From Malachius bipustulatus (taxonomy: Eukaryota; Arthropoda; Insecta; Coleoptera; Melyridae): a stretch of DNA of 64,000 bases. A program made the position numbers and the translations under genes. The stretch lies in the NCBI GenBank assembly GCA_910589415.1, contig OU342634.1, positions 16,179,144 to 16,243,143 of the forward strand, in the 5' to 3' direction. The notes under the pieces were generated by a model. The model was not told the origin of the DNA. It saw only the letters and a list, made by a program, of their open reading frames with translations, and did no database searches. Below are positions 1 through 11,152 of the stretch, piece after piece (the stretch's first letter is position 1; every line of letters starts with the position of its first letter).

Positions 1-84
1 TTATTTTCATATCGAACGACGGCCCTCTGTTGGTGGAGAGAGGATAGAATAGCAGAAACGAGCAGCCATTCGTCGTCGGTAAAC

Positions 85-1160
85 TTATTAGGGAGAGGAC
101 TTTCTTTTTTCAGAGGGAAACAGACCCCCGGTAGATGGAGCGGAATGCCACCCTCTCCCTAATAACCCCAGATCGATCCATATGTCAGGTCAGGTCAGGT
201 GCGCTGACCTGACTTGGGTGTCAGCACCCTGTCCCTAATAAGTTATTAGGGAGAGGGTCAGGGCATGGCAGATGGGGTCTGCTTCGCATTGGGGAGGATA
301 AGAAAGAACCAGGAGATACCGTTTCATTAATAATAGGGAGAAAATAAAAAGAAAACGTTATTAGGGAGAAGGTGGCAAAGGTCGAGGAAGCTGGACTGGA
401 ACTTCTCCACAGGAAATGACCAATCTTCTTCTCCATATTTGCATAGGGTGATCCCGAAATGGGGACACGCCAAACAACAACAGAGCCACCAGAGTACCAG
501 AAACCTGAATTCATCATCTTGTGGAGTTCCTCGGGCCAATCACTGAATACCTCTCCCCCTAATTACTGAAAGTAAGGGCCGGTTGCACAACCTGACCTGA
601 GTCTAATCATTCTGCAACCGGTCGACAAGACCACTCTCCCAAGAAAGAAAGAAAAAATAAAAAGGATCGTGCACAAGGTGAGAGAGTATAGACTTTTCTT
701 TTTTTTTCTTGCCCACTTAAGTCTATTGCCCAAGTTTATGGGACGGCTCTTTTCTGAGTGAAGTCAAGGTCTGACTTATTAGGGAGAGGGTGGCAAAGTG
801 GCTGCTCGTTTGTGCTTTTTTTTATTGTGACAAGGCCCGGTTATCCAAGATCGTAGTAGTTTTTCTTTGAAAAAAGATGCGCCCTATCGAAACTTAGTAA
901 AAAACGAGGACATGAATTTTCATGGTGTTGGTTATTTGGAAAAGGGTAGACCCCCCCCCAACTTAGACGGAGCGGGCATGTCCTCGGTCGTAATTGGCAA
1001 AGGAAGCCCTGGAGAAGACTAAGGGGGAGGTGCCCCCCCCCCCCGTCCTACCTACTAGGGGGTTAAGCGGGAAACAAAAACAAAAAACAAACGGCGAGGA
1101 CTTGGAGAAGTTCTTCGTAAATTTCCTATTTCCATCAGTAATTAGGGAGAGGGTGGCATC
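85..1160. repeat. Cluster of a 20-bp motif in both orientations
   Basis: A motif close to TTATTAGGGAGAGGGTGGCA, or its reverse complement, occurs near 85, 147, 226, 243, 358, 550, 775 and 1138. Copies at 226 and 243 face each other and form a palindrome around CCCTAATAAGTTATTAGGG. Flanks differ between copies, so this is not a simple tandem repeat. The segment is richer in G/C than what follows and holds C-runs at about 952 and 1034. It also holds a GTCAGGTCAG/CTGACCTGAC hairpin (184-213). No ORF here looks coding. It may be subterminal binding sites of a DNA transposon; that is inference. Confidence 0.6.
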
Positions 1161-1248
1161 ACCATTTTTTCACTGGGTGCCGGTTGATGTGTTTGTTTAA
1201 CCTGAAAGAGAGAACCGGGAGTAACTCATACCGTTTTCACCCAATATA

Positions 1249-1410
1249 TGATTCGGGGTCGCTGATTAAGAAGAATCCGAAAATCCCCTAATGATGATCT
1301 GGGTAAAAATGCGATGTATTTATGAAAGACGTCCGCCATATTGAACCTGTCATTTTGTTTTTTGAAAATCGGATACCGGATTCTCAACTAGCGACCCGCC
1401 TAAAACTCCA
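1249..1410. repeat. Imperfect inverted repeat (decayed foldback)
   Basis: GGGTCGCTGATTAAGAAGAATCC near 1257 is matched in reverse by GGATTCTCAACTAGCGACCC near 1378. The arms are diverged. This looks like an old foldback element or a fragment of one; the ends are not defined. The surrounding 1.2-1.7 kb holds nothing else I recognise. Confidence 0.4.
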
Positions 1411-1699
1411 AAATAATCTATTTAGTGAAAATGACTTGAATTGAATCGTTATGTGCATGGATTCAAAAATTTCCCAAAATATTCGCCGGGTCGAGTTTTG
1501 GCGCCCTCTATATCCGTTCCAAGCATGCGAAAAAATAGAAGATACGTTTGTTGAAGGAAAACTCGAAAGCTACAACATTTTTCATAACCTACTTTCACCT
1601 CCCGATTGACCGTTTTGTTTAAAATCTAAAAAACAAAAACCGTTTCCATCCCCAAAAGTTCCATTTTTGAAAATTTGTAACTTTTTGTTTGAAAATTTG

Positions 1700-4600
1700 T
1701 AACAAGAAAAGTTTCAAACAAAATTTGCTGGATATATCCTCCTTAACAATTTTTATAATAATATTTTTTACGTATACATATGTAGAACCAATATTAACCG
1801 AGATACATTAATTAATCCCTTAAATTCGAAATGGCGGCCACCCCTCAAAGAATCCGGGATGAAAATCAGTATTCCTGTCTTGTAAGTACTTGTATGAGAG
1901 AATGTGTAAAATGTGTCCAGGCCATATATCCTGTCGATTACATGCAGCTATGAAGACGAGCTTAAAACGTATAATAACTAATTTTTGCAACGAAGACAAT
2001 GTAGATTTTAAAGTAGTTGATGGAAAGTCGTCAAAAGTAATGGTCGTCAATCATCGAAAACGTGCAGAGACGTGCATAGAAAATTCTGTGGAACATTTTT
2101 GAACAGGTTACGCCAGAAAATCTCTAAATTGATGCCGATTTTCATGACTCTATTGGCAGATGTCATAAGACAGTTGCATTTTCATAAGACAGTTGCAGAT
2201 TTCATCCTTGTGAGAAAGAAAATGAAGCTCTTAAAAACATGTCAGTTAAACGTTTATCCTGTCTGCAAGTCTGGATCATAATTTGGTGTCTTCAATTTTG
2301 AATTTTTAATGCATCATCCACTTCCCTCCGTGTCAACTGGATATAACGTGATGTGATAATGAAAAATTAACACGAGGCAGAACTGTAGAAGTGGTTTTAC
2401 CTGAAGACTGAGTCATCTTACCTCATCCTGACTGCATAATTAAAATCAAGCAATAGTTACAACTTACTGCAATAAAAAGAGCAAGGTGAGCTAAAACGAG
2501 ATCATAATAATAGGATACTTTGTTATATGTGCGTCTCGTGGTGGGTACGTTTAAATCGAGTAATGAGCGAAGTCAACAACCATAAGCATTGTGGTCTGAA
2601 AAGAACTGTGATGATGGTTTTGCATTCGGTTACAAACGCTGGTTATAAAAGGACATTTCGCTGTTGTGCGCTACAATAATAAGTGCAGTTATAAACGTAG
2701 AACTGCTTATAGCACATTGTTATGTAAATGGATCTGTAACACAAAGCCAAAGACAATATCCCGGCCATAACAGACAACGATCATGACGTACAAGTTGAAA
2801 ATTGGATAGAAGACCTTTGACCTAACTAATCTCTGACAAATCTCACTACCTACCTACCTACCTATGCATTACATCTCGTTCAGAATTATCATCTTAACTG
2901 TTGCTTGAAGTTTTTTCAGCATATTTCTTATTTTTTTTTAGATGTACAACCTGCCTCGGATGCGTGGCTCTCCTGGAGAGATGCAATGATTAAAAAACAA
3001 ACATGTGGTTTGAATGCAACAAGAATTTCAGATCCACATCCAAATAACGCGAGGGTCGCCTAGAAAGGTTTTGTCAACAGGAGCTCAGACAGATGTCAGA
3101 TGTGCAACCTGTAGTACGTTTAAAGCATAAGGGCACATAGCCGATCAGATCACGTAAGAGCACTTGCTACGAACCCCTGCTTAGATTTCATTAACCCTCC
3201 TTTTAAAATCTGTGACACATGATACAAAAAACGAACTTTACAAGGTTGAATGATCTCCCTCCTATGTCTACATGTGTGACCTGCAGCTCTACGCTCCCCT
3301 AGTCGTTTATGATAGAGAGAACACATTATTGTTGTACACTCGTTTTCAATTACAGTGAACCCGGGCCTTATGACGTAATGGTAACTACAATTATTTCTTC
3401 TGGGAATACTGTACACTCTAAGCTAATAATATTGGGAATAATTTTTCTCGTTTTCGTGGATTATTTGCGGCGTTTTCTATTGTCGAACCCAAGAAATCAT
3501 CTTTGAAAATCATTTTTGAAGGTATAAAAATAATGTTAAGTAAAAATTTCTCAGTCTTTGGAAGACAAATTTTGGGAAAATCAATCGAAAGCTATAAAAA
3601 AAGAGGTAGCTGTAATAATAAGAGTTGACGGTTACAAATGAACCGTATAATTAACTTTTTGTGGACCGCTTAAAGATGGGAAAGCAATCAATCAATATCG
3701 CTCGAAGCAACGGAAATGGACTGTTAATTTTTTTTATTCACGTATGTATCAATAACAGTATAGATTTAGCATCAATTTATTATAATTAATTAACTAATAA
3801 TAATTAGTTTATGAAAATTGTGGTTGCAAATTACATAATTGAACATTGCTCTACAGCAAATTCCAATCTATTCGTATAAAAATTGTTTAAGCTATTTTAA
3901 AACGATTTGATATGAATTTGTTGGTTTGTAGTCTTAAAATAAAAATCAATAATTTATTGTTCATGACGACAAAGGTCAAAGTCCATGACAACAAAGCGTC
4001 TAAGGGTTAAAATGTTATAATAAATGACATAATTTAGAAAATATTAGAAAAGTTAAATGACCTATCGATGTGGCAACGTAGGAGTCCAGCTCCAGTAAAA
4101 CACCCCTGGACCACATCCCTATTTTATCCTAATGGCAGGGGATGTTTTCCGCATCCGAATACACCCCTAACCTGCTTATTTCACGCATTGATTTATTCAC
4201 TACCCTTTGTCACGGTACAAAATGCTCTGACCCAACTTTTATATTTTCATCGTTCAGATGGCTCATAATAGGAAATCGAAACCATCCTAATCAAGTTCAT
4301 GCTGTTCCACAATACAGTATATGCTTCATTAAAAAAATATATCACTTGCCAATTTTATTGATTGATATACATATAAATTCTTTAAAAATTCTGAATTACC
4401 TGAAGTATGTTTTATTTGCTTAATTCTATAATGATGAATCAGTTAGCATTTTATTTTATCATTAGTTTTTGAATAGGTAATTTAAACAATAGCTATGAAG
4501 TATAATTATGACTAATTAAATTTACCAGGAAGAGATAGAGATTTAAAATGCAAGGAATGAGTGTTGCAGTTATATTTTGATGACCCGTATTTCGCGGAAT

Positions 4601-5100
4601 TCCTGGCATAGTGATGTCTACTTCGTTTCATATAAAATCTTGATAAGAAAATTACCAGGGCACATGAAACTTTCTCTACATTTATTTTTATCCAGGAATG
4701 TGGTGAGTATTTATCATTTGAAAGCGTACTGTCCTGCAAGCGCAGTTTAAATATTTTCCGATGACGATGGTGTCAATTTTCCAGCCATTTCATTTTCAAA
4801 GTTGACTAAATTAATATTGAAACCAAATTATCGCAATCATTAATATTGTAATTCCTCAGCAGCTCTGGTATTTTATGGAAATTTCTTCTATCATGATACT
4901 TTTGCCGATATTATGGGTTTTAGCAGCTTATAGCTTAGTTGGTTCAGCAAAAAACTTTGAAATTGGCTAGGTTCAAACGATCATGTTGCAAGTCATACTT
5001 TATTAACGTATAAATTTTCCTTGGAAAGCTCAGAAAGCTCAGATTTCCTATACGTATTATCAAGTTTTCTAAGGACCTAAAAAAAAAAGAAATTAATAAT
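1700..5100. other. AT-rich stretch without recognised genes
   Basis: No ORF here shows a known domain or convincing coding composition. Minor features are a direct repeat of CATAAGACAGTTGCA (about 2164 and 2181) and a short CTAC microsatellite near 2850. Open frames up to 93 codons (for example 4142-4423) have AT-driven composition and no homology I can name. Confidence 0.5.
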
Positions 5101-5118
5101 GCTTTCTTTCCAAATTCA

Positions 5119-5525
5119 AAAGTTTATAAAACTTTCGTTACATGAGATCTCGCTATAAATCAGCAGACAAACTGAACAGTTCATGTCATAGGTCATGAAA
5201 CATATTAAAAAGCACACAAACAAAATTCCTTTTAACCGGATTTTCCTGAGGAAGTCTGCTATAGATAACAAACAACACGGCAGATTTAGCACCGTTCCCA
5301 CGCTAGACAATAGACCGAACGTCTTGAGGAACTGCACGTTGCGTATATAATAATACAAATAGGTTTCCTCCGAGACAGTCACCAGGTGCGGTAAAATCGT
5401 AGGTGAACCCTCAACGCCCATTCCTTTTATATGTGACTTACAAGCCGCTATTCCTTCCTCGTCATGCTGTTGGGGGCTTTTCGACCATGATCGCGGGCTA
5501 CAATTCCATGCGATGAAAAGAAGTG
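5119..5525 (-). CDS. Possible membrane-protein exon, unidentified
   Basis: An open frame on the minus strand runs from about 5525, just after an AG that could be a splice acceptor, to a TGA near 5119, roughly 135 codons. The first methionine is at 5421. Composition is less AT-rich than the flanks. The translation has a polar N-terminal half with several Cys, then two hydrophobic stretches separated by a basic turn (D-F-L-R-K-I-R-L-K-G): GLLSSVGTVLNLPCCLLS and ILFVCFLICF. That pattern is compatible with the first two helices of a multi-pass receptor, but I do not recognise the family. No neighbouring exon was found. It could be a chance ORF or a pseudogene. Confidence 0.3.
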
Positions 5526-5585
5526 CTTATTATTATTTCATCCTCCTTGAAGTGTTTGATAACATCAGCCTAATGGAAGATATTC

Positions 5586-5718
5586 CACGAAGACAGGAGA
5601 CCGATACCGGCATTGCAGAATAAAATCATCGTTTTCTGCATGTAATGCATAATGTGAATTTGCTTAGGCCAGAGGTCGATAACCTTAATATGTTATATGT
5701 AAGGTCTCCTGTCTCGTA
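5586..5718. repeat. Small inverted repeat
   Basis: GACAGGAGACC near 5592 is mirrored by GGTCTCCTGTC near 5702, with a little further pairing outward. It may be a short foldback element of about 130 bp; no target duplication is clear. The rest of 5.5-6.3 kb holds nothing recognised. Confidence 0.4.
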
Positions 5719-6294
5719 ATCTGATGTGGTTTGTTTGTATTTTCAGCATATTGCACATTACTGTCTTATACATACTTAGATGGAACATACAGGACTCCGA
5801 CAACATGCTGTACATAATATGACAAAACGATTTTGCAAGTACATACCTACCTTCCTTTCTTCCTAATCTTCCAAGTTGATATCGGAATGTCTCTTATCAT
5901 AAGTCCTATTATTGTCGTCCAAAAATAAAGTTAGGTGACAAGATAACCTAGATTCAAAGCAAATAGAAAATAAACAGTTAGATGAAGGCTTATGGGAAGA
6001 TATCAAGTCTAATTTAATAATATTCTAAAATCAATGATGAAATATTGACAGGCTGCTGAAGCTGTAACAAAGAAGATGTTGTTTCATTTCTGAGCATCTG
6101 AGCTAGTGAACTACTTCTATTCAGTCATCTGATTTCCAATAAAAATTCATCTCTATTAATATAAATGACGAAATATGGTAAGAAAACCGTATTTGCAACT
6201 TGCAATGCAAAAGACTTGATTCATCCTTAATTTGAACCAACAAATTCAAATCTTCTCAATTTATTTGTACGATATTTGGTAGTATATTTTTTCA

Positions 6295-6799
6295 GATTCT
6301 TATACAAGGCTCAAATCCGACCATCCTTGGATTGGAGTACTGCTCACATATTTGGAGCTCAGCTCCCAAACATACGCTGAAACTACTCGACTCTATTCAG
6401 AAAAGAGCCATCCGCTTGATTGGGGACCCAGGTTTGACAAAAACTTTAGACACTCTCGAACATCGAAGAAGAGTAGCTGACCTGAGTCTGTTTTACAGAT
6501 ATTTTAATGGAAAGTGTTCAAAAGACGTGGCCCGCTTGATCCCACCAAGAACAAGACCGGGCAGAAATACACGTCGAGCCGCAGACGCTCATCCGTATCA
6601 AGTTCAGCTCGTTACACCTCGTACCACCCTATTTCAGACTTCTTTTATGTATAGATCCGCATCACTTTGGAATAGCATTCCAAAGGGCGTGTTTCCCGAA
6701 GTATACAACCTACAGAGATTCAAGGCCAACGTGAATCGATATCTCCGCTCATGCGAGCGTCATAGGGATTTCCCTGCAGTGCATGTGCATTTTCCATAA
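6295..6799 (+). pseudogene. Non-LTR retrotransposon ORF2, C-terminal fragment
   Basis: An open frame of 155 codons (6332-6799) starts with L-E-Y-C-S-H-I-W and continues through a Q-K-R-A-I-R-L-I segment to S-A-S-L-W-N-S-I-P near its end. This is the classic region downstream of the reverse-transcriptase domain in Jockey/CR1-type LINEs. Just upstream, in another frame, Y-K-A-Q-I-R-P-S-L can be read, so a short duplication around 6327-6333 (TTGGATTGGAG) has shifted the frame. The catalytic RT motifs and the endonuclease are absent, so the copy is 5' truncated and dead. The 3' boundary beyond the TAA at 6797-6799 is unclear. Confidence 0.8.
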
Positions 6800-6967
6800 A
6801 AAAAATATTTTAAAATCAGGTCGTTCCTTTTCCGTCCTCGCTCATTCCAGCGAAATCATTTAAACAAAATAAAAACTGTGATTACTCCTTCTAGAGAACT
6901 GGCCATACACCTGCCTAGCTTTCGCTGCCAAGCTTGCGGAATCCCCAAACAGGATCATCCTCTTATA

Positions 6968-7521
6968 CAAGGTGTCCAGGTATCAGTATAAGAGCTACAC
7001 GTGGCGACCTTCCTTGGACTATTTTGACTAAAAAATCTTAATACAAATTTGCTCTAAATGTCTTCACGGTGCCACAGGAGGTCATCAAAGTTAGAAATTC
7101 TGGGTCACAAATATGCATATTATTGAACTTCTATTTCCTTTTGCAGTTACGGTTAACATTTTCAAAGACTTTTGCAAAGTCTTTTTGCATTTAATTTTCG
7201 TAACAGTGCAATTATTAACTTTTTTAACATTTCTAAAAAAAAAATTTAGGAAATGTTAAAAAAGTTAATAATTGCACTGTTACGAAAATTAAATGAAGTA
7301 AGACTTTGCAAAAATCTTTGAAAATACATTAACCGTAACTGCAAAAGGAAACAGAAGTTCAATAATATGCATACTTATTTGTGACCCAGAATTTCTAACT
7401 TTGATGACCTCCTGTGGCACCGTGAAGAGGTTTAGAGCATTATTGTATTAAGATTTTTTACTCAAAATAGTCCAAGGAAGATCGCCACGTGTAGCTCTTA
7501 CACTCATACCTGGACACCTTG
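6968..7521. mobile_element. Foldback (palindromic) element, 554 bp
   Basis: Two arms of about 265 bp form an almost loop-free inverted repeat centred near 7235-7245. The ends read CAAGGTGTCCAGGTAT and its reverse complement. TA sits directly outside both ends (6966-6967 and 7522-7523), consistent with a TA target duplication. There is no coding capacity. It appears to have landed inside or next to an older RNase H fragment. Confidence 0.85.
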
Positions 7522-7534
7522 TATACCCCTCCTC

Positions 7535-7690
7535 GATCATGTCGGCATTCAAGGGAGTGAGAAAGCCGACTCAGTAGCCAGAAGAACTGCTTCGGCTAGT
7601 AACCTCAAAGTTACTCAGATTCGTCTTTCTGAAGACCTCAAAAGGCACTCAGCCGATCAAAAACCCTTACCATTTGACAAGAAAACTAGA
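7535..7690 (+). pseudogene. LINE RNase H fragment, plus strand
   Basis: The plus-strand frame reads H-V-G-I-Q-G-S-E-K-A-D-S-V-A-R-R-T-A-S, matching the G-N-E-x-A-D-x-x-A-K signature in the last part of LINE-encoded RNase H. It ends abruptly near 7690, where the opposite strand begins to read the start of an RNase H domain. A close relative lies at 51905-52020. The fragment is incomplete and non-functional. Confidence 0.75.
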
Positions 7691-8218
7691 ACCTAAATGC
7701 ACTGCACAGGACCCTGTCGTCAAACTTGGAACCATCGGTGTAAATTAGATTTAAGCTGGGAAACTGAGAGATTATCTCTCTGATTTGGATATTGAAAGAG
7801 TTGCTGTGGTTGACTTTTCGAATGAGTGAAGCGAAATGTTGATATGGAGTTGTGTCAACGAGTACAGGGAAATACAGTTTCAATACGATGAATTCATTCC
7901 TAGAGGAGGGGGGTTTATGATTACGAGGCGATGATTAGAATCAAAAAGTGGTTTGAAGCTATTTTGACTCTTTGGATTCAAGAATACATTGGCGGCGTAG
8001 TTTAGCGACATAAGGTCGGATCGTAGCCCGAAATATTCAGCTGTGAGTGAAAAGAGATTTTCAATAGACATTGAAACAACCTCTTGTGATCTCATCGATA
8101 TGCCGCCGCCAATAATTCAACCTACTGTTGAAGGTATTTTATTTGATCGGTAAATATGAGCCGGAGGAGCGGAGAATCCGTTATTCATCTATATTTGCTG
8201 AAACATACATGTGTTTTT

Positions 8219-8231
8219 AAGGCAGAGTATT
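8219..8231. repeat. Target site duplication, left copy
   Basis: AAGGCAGAGTATT immediately precedes the inserted LINE and recurs exactly at 9233-9245 on the other side. A 13-bp direct duplication is typical of target-primed reverse transcription. Confidence 0.85.
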
Positions 8232-9232
8232 GGTCATTAAGGTCCACTCACAACTGGTCAAAGCATAGGCGATTCCAGTCATGTGGTGAACAAGTCAACC
8301 TTACGTCCAAGACCGTGGGGACCGGGCAACGTGGTACCACTTTTGAGTACCACGGCTAACAAGGCTCTGACAAAACATGGCACAAACCGTAAACCGCTAG
8401 GCGGCACAACGACCCCTGAGGTACATCACTGTCGTGACTTGCCTCAGGGTAGTGACGCCAGGGGCACGGGGGCTTGGCTTAACTGCCTGTCCGCGTGGAT
8501 GAGGACCACTATAAAAACCTCCCCAACTCCACGGTATTGTGCGCACCAATGGATGCATGGTCGAGGGGGAGCTCGACAACTAGCGACAAACCTCGGGGAA
8601 CCTGGCACACCCCGTTGTATGTAGCCTGCTGCGTCATTGGGGTTATGGCGCAGTATTTTTATTTCCTCAATTCTCGTGGGACCAGAATGGAAACCAGAGA
8701 AGGAACCAAACAAACCACTGAGGGACTTCTACAAGGAGAAACCTCAGAACTTAGCATAGATTCACATGATGTGGCAGGCCCCCAAAGCCATACCACCCTG
8801 GAAGCTATGCAAGTAGAAACACACAGCTGTGCGGACTCGCAGGGAAGTAGCAGCGCTACAAGACCAGCGAGTCGACAGCTGCACAATCACAGGACACTGC
8901 CACCTAAGAGTGCATCTACATAAGCTGGGGATATACAGAGAAAAAACAGTTTGTAGACTCTGCAATGAAGAAGATGAGACAGCTTCTCATGTGATATTCG
9001 AGTGTCCAGCACTCGCACGAACACGCTATGCGTTCCTGGGACCACTCAGTCCCGGGAGCCTGCTGGCGGAAAACACCTTGGTTAGCGGACTGCTGAACCT
9101 TGTCAAAGGAACGGAGCTCTTCTAACCAAGAAATATCTAAATGTGAGAAATACAATAAGCCCGCTGGCTTCAGTGTTTGGGACCACATAGACCATCTCTC
9201 ACATTTAGTTAAAATACCAAATACCAAATACC
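8232..9232 (+). mobile_element. Internally deleted LINE, 1,001 bp
   Basis: The element is bounded by a 13-bp target duplication and ends in a short tandem 3' tail (ATACCAA repeated). Its 5' part is GC-rich leader plus possible ORF1 start sequence. After about 8829 it switches to the extreme C-terminus of LINE ORF2: T-G-H-C-H-L-R-V-H-L-H-K-L-G-I followed by a zinc-binding C-R-L-C-N...H-V-I-F-E-C-P-A-L (ORF 8829-9125). The endonuclease and reverse transcriptase are missing. A second copy with the same layout lies on the minus strand at 28215-28785. It therefore looks like a non-autonomous derivative moved by a related LINE; that is inference. An overlapping 142-codon frame (8495-8923) may preserve ORF1-like sequence. 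Confidence 0.75.
8829..9125 (+). CDS. LINE ORF2 C-terminal zinc-binding region
   Basis: Residues about 20-60 carry the conserved T-G-H...L-x-x-L-G-I element and a CCHC-type cluster (C-R-L-C, then H and C in H-V-I-F-E-C). In LINE polyproteins this lies after RNase H and is thought to bind nucleic acid. The frame ends V-S-G-L-L-N-L-V-K-G-T-E-L-F, which is also readable in the copy near 28.3 kb. There is no catalytic domain, so it cannot act alone. Confidence 0.6.
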   Translation: MRTRREVAALQDQRVDSCTITGHCHLRVHLHKLGIYREKTVCRLCNEEDETASHVIFECPALARTRYAFLGPLSPGSLLAENTLVSGLLNLVKGTELF

Positions 9233-9245
9233 AAGGCAGAGTATT
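9233..9245. repeat. Target site duplication, right copy
   Basis: AAGGCAGAGTATT, identical to 8219-8231, directly follows the tandem 3' tail of the inserted LINE. Confidence 0.85.
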
Positions 9246-9559
9246 TGAAACCCGACTTTTTACACCACCCTTGCATTTCGAAGAGAGACGATTGAATGGT
9301 TTTATGCATTAGTTTTGTGTTTTTCCCTTGAAAGTAAATGAGATCATCTGCATAGAAACTGCATCGGACAGGGCTGCTTTATTTTGTCGACTGAGTTATT
9401 GACAGTTATGAGAAACAGGGTGACACTAATAGCAGAGCCTTGAGGGATGTTGTTGTAAGAAAAACGTTTGACTCCTGGCTCCTTAATCAACTTTCTTTTT
9501 TTTTTAAGAGAGAGCATCGGTCTTCACCGTGTAGATAAACCGTAGTCGATCCATTCTGA

Positions 9560-10268
9560 TATTTTGACTTCGAGATCGAGCTCTTATTATTAGAGCCACA
9601 GATGAGCAGCTCTTCATCGATCATATTTATTCAAAAATCGACGAGGAAAATAATATAATGAGAAACCCCCCCTCACATAAAAAAATAAACAGGTAAAGAG
9701 GTGTAATTCCTAATGCTACTCGTGTGATAATGGAACAAAAATGATGACGTACATTTTACCCCTAAATTGACTTAATTTTAACGCATTTTGATTAATATTT
9801 TTGTAAGAACAAATTTTCATTTTCTATGGAAACCAATTATAGTTCTTTTAACACTTAGGCTTAGGTACATATGAATAAAAAAATATTTAATGCTACTTCG
9901 TGGTCTAAAAGCTGTTCATTTTTTAAATTTTCCTGAAAAACTTGAATAATGCATAAGAATCGCGGAACTATTGCAATTTTTTCGCAATGAATGCGATACA
10001 CTATATCACCGGACGATATACCGCTAGAATAATGTGACCGTAGAACTAAAATGAGGAGTCCTTTCATGTTTGCAAGGTTACTCCGCTATACCTCACAACA
10101 AAGTCACACACCTTTAACCTGAATTCCTGTACTTACTTCGTTTCGTTACCTATGCTGTACATTTCCGGGAAACAGAAGCGGAAATTATTTTTCTAGATTG
10201 CAATCGATATTATGCATAAGATTAAAGTACACAGGTACATGTAACAAAGTTGTATATTATTTCTATAT
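9560..10268. other. No feature recognised
   Basis: AT-rich sequence between a LINE and a foldback element. Short frames only; nothing with a recognisable domain. Confidence 0.5.
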
Positions 10269-11152
10269 ATACAGGGTGTCCCAGCTTATTCGAAGCGGTC
10301 TCTGTAGGCCAAACGATGAATTTTTTCCAAAAAAATTTGGCAAATTTAAGTACAGAATCACAATGGCCATAATTTAAAATTATTTTGGACTTTACGGAGT
10401 GTCCTATATGACAGTGGCATATCAAAGTTATGTTTTTTTAAATGGAATGCTCCTATGTTATTGCATTTTTAGATTGTCTGAGAAGAGAAAATAAGATTGG
10501 CTTTTAGAGTTGGTGTTTAAATTCAGAAGTTTTTGAGTTATAAACAAGTGAAAATCGTCATTTTTCAAGTTCAAGGCCCTGTACAACGAAAACGGCTGAA
10601 GATAGAGAAAAACGGCTTACATGTCCCTATTCTAACTTTTCATGTAATATCCTATGATGTAGATGAAATGTTTACACAGGGTGATAAATTTTTTTTTTTA
10701 ATTCTTAGATTTCTCCACGCGCCGCCAAATAAAAAAATCCAAGAAAGTAGAAATGTTTCTATACCATAGGATAGTAAATAAAAAGTTAAAATAGGGACAT
10801 GTAAGCCGTTTTTCTCTATCTTGAACCGTTTTCGTTGTACAGGGCCTTGAACTTGAAAAATGACGATTTTCACTTGTTTATAACTCACAAACTTCTGAAT
10901 TTAAACACCAACTGTAAAAGCCAATCTTATTTTCTCTTCTCAGACAATTTAAAAATGCAATAACATAGGAGCATTCCATTTAAAAAAACATAACTTTGAT
11001 ATGCCACTGTCATATAGGACACTCTGTATACTCCAAAATAATTTTAAATTGTGGCCATTGTGATTCTGTACGTGAATTTTCGAAAAGTTTTTTGAAAAAT
11101 TCCATCGTTTGGCCTACAGAGACCGCTTCGAATAAGCTGGGACACCCTGTAT
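10269..11152. mobile_element. Foldback element, 0.88 kb, CAGGGTGTCCCAGC ends
   Basis: Arms of about 400 bp run from TACAGGGTGTCCCAGCTTA at 10270 to its reverse complement ending near 11152; the flanks are TA-rich, fitting TA insertion. Because the element is palindromic, matching open frames occur on both strands (10533-10769 plus, 10652-10888 minus) with nearly the same first 38 residues; these are mirror artefacts, not genes. The inner part is homologous to the inner part of the element at 62.8-63.6 kb, although the outer arms differ. Confidence 0.9.

Larger units (their letters stand above)
7690..9560 (-). pseudogene. Jockey-like LINE, RT to RNase H, split by an insertion
   Basis: On the minus strand, reading from high to low coordinates, I see N-I-P-Q-G-S-A-I-S-V-T-L-F-L-I (about 9456-9410), then, after a frame change, F-Y-A-D-D-L-I-Y-F-Q-G (about 9358-9330), the polymerase catalytic box. 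K-S-G-F-K-Y-S-A follows up to 9233. The element resumes below 8232 with the RT-RNase H linker (S-L-T-A-E-Y-F-G-L-R, about 8050) and an RNase H start L-I-Y-T-D-G-S-K-F (about 7740). Stops and frameshifts are present throughout. It is interrupted at 8232-9232 by another LINE. The 5' part and any endonuclease are not recognisable beyond about 9560. Confidence 0.75.

Noticed and set aside
85..1160. TTAGGG-like words considered as telomeric sequence
   Set aside because: The motif is 20 bp, dispersed and in both orientations; insect telomeres are tandem TTAGG.
1890..2281. Overlapping 70- and 69-codon frames with some balanced composition
   Set aside because: No domain, no splice-compatible neighbour; frames overlap out of phase.
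8397..8965. Several overlapping frames of 60-113 codons on both strands in a GC-rich patch
   Set aside because: GC-rich LINE leader sequence is poor in stops; only the C-terminal zinc-binding frame has recognisable content.
10533..10888. Two open frames with the same first 38 residues on opposite strands
   Set aside because: They lie in mirrored arms of a palindrome; the identity is produced by the inverted repeat, not by gene duplication.
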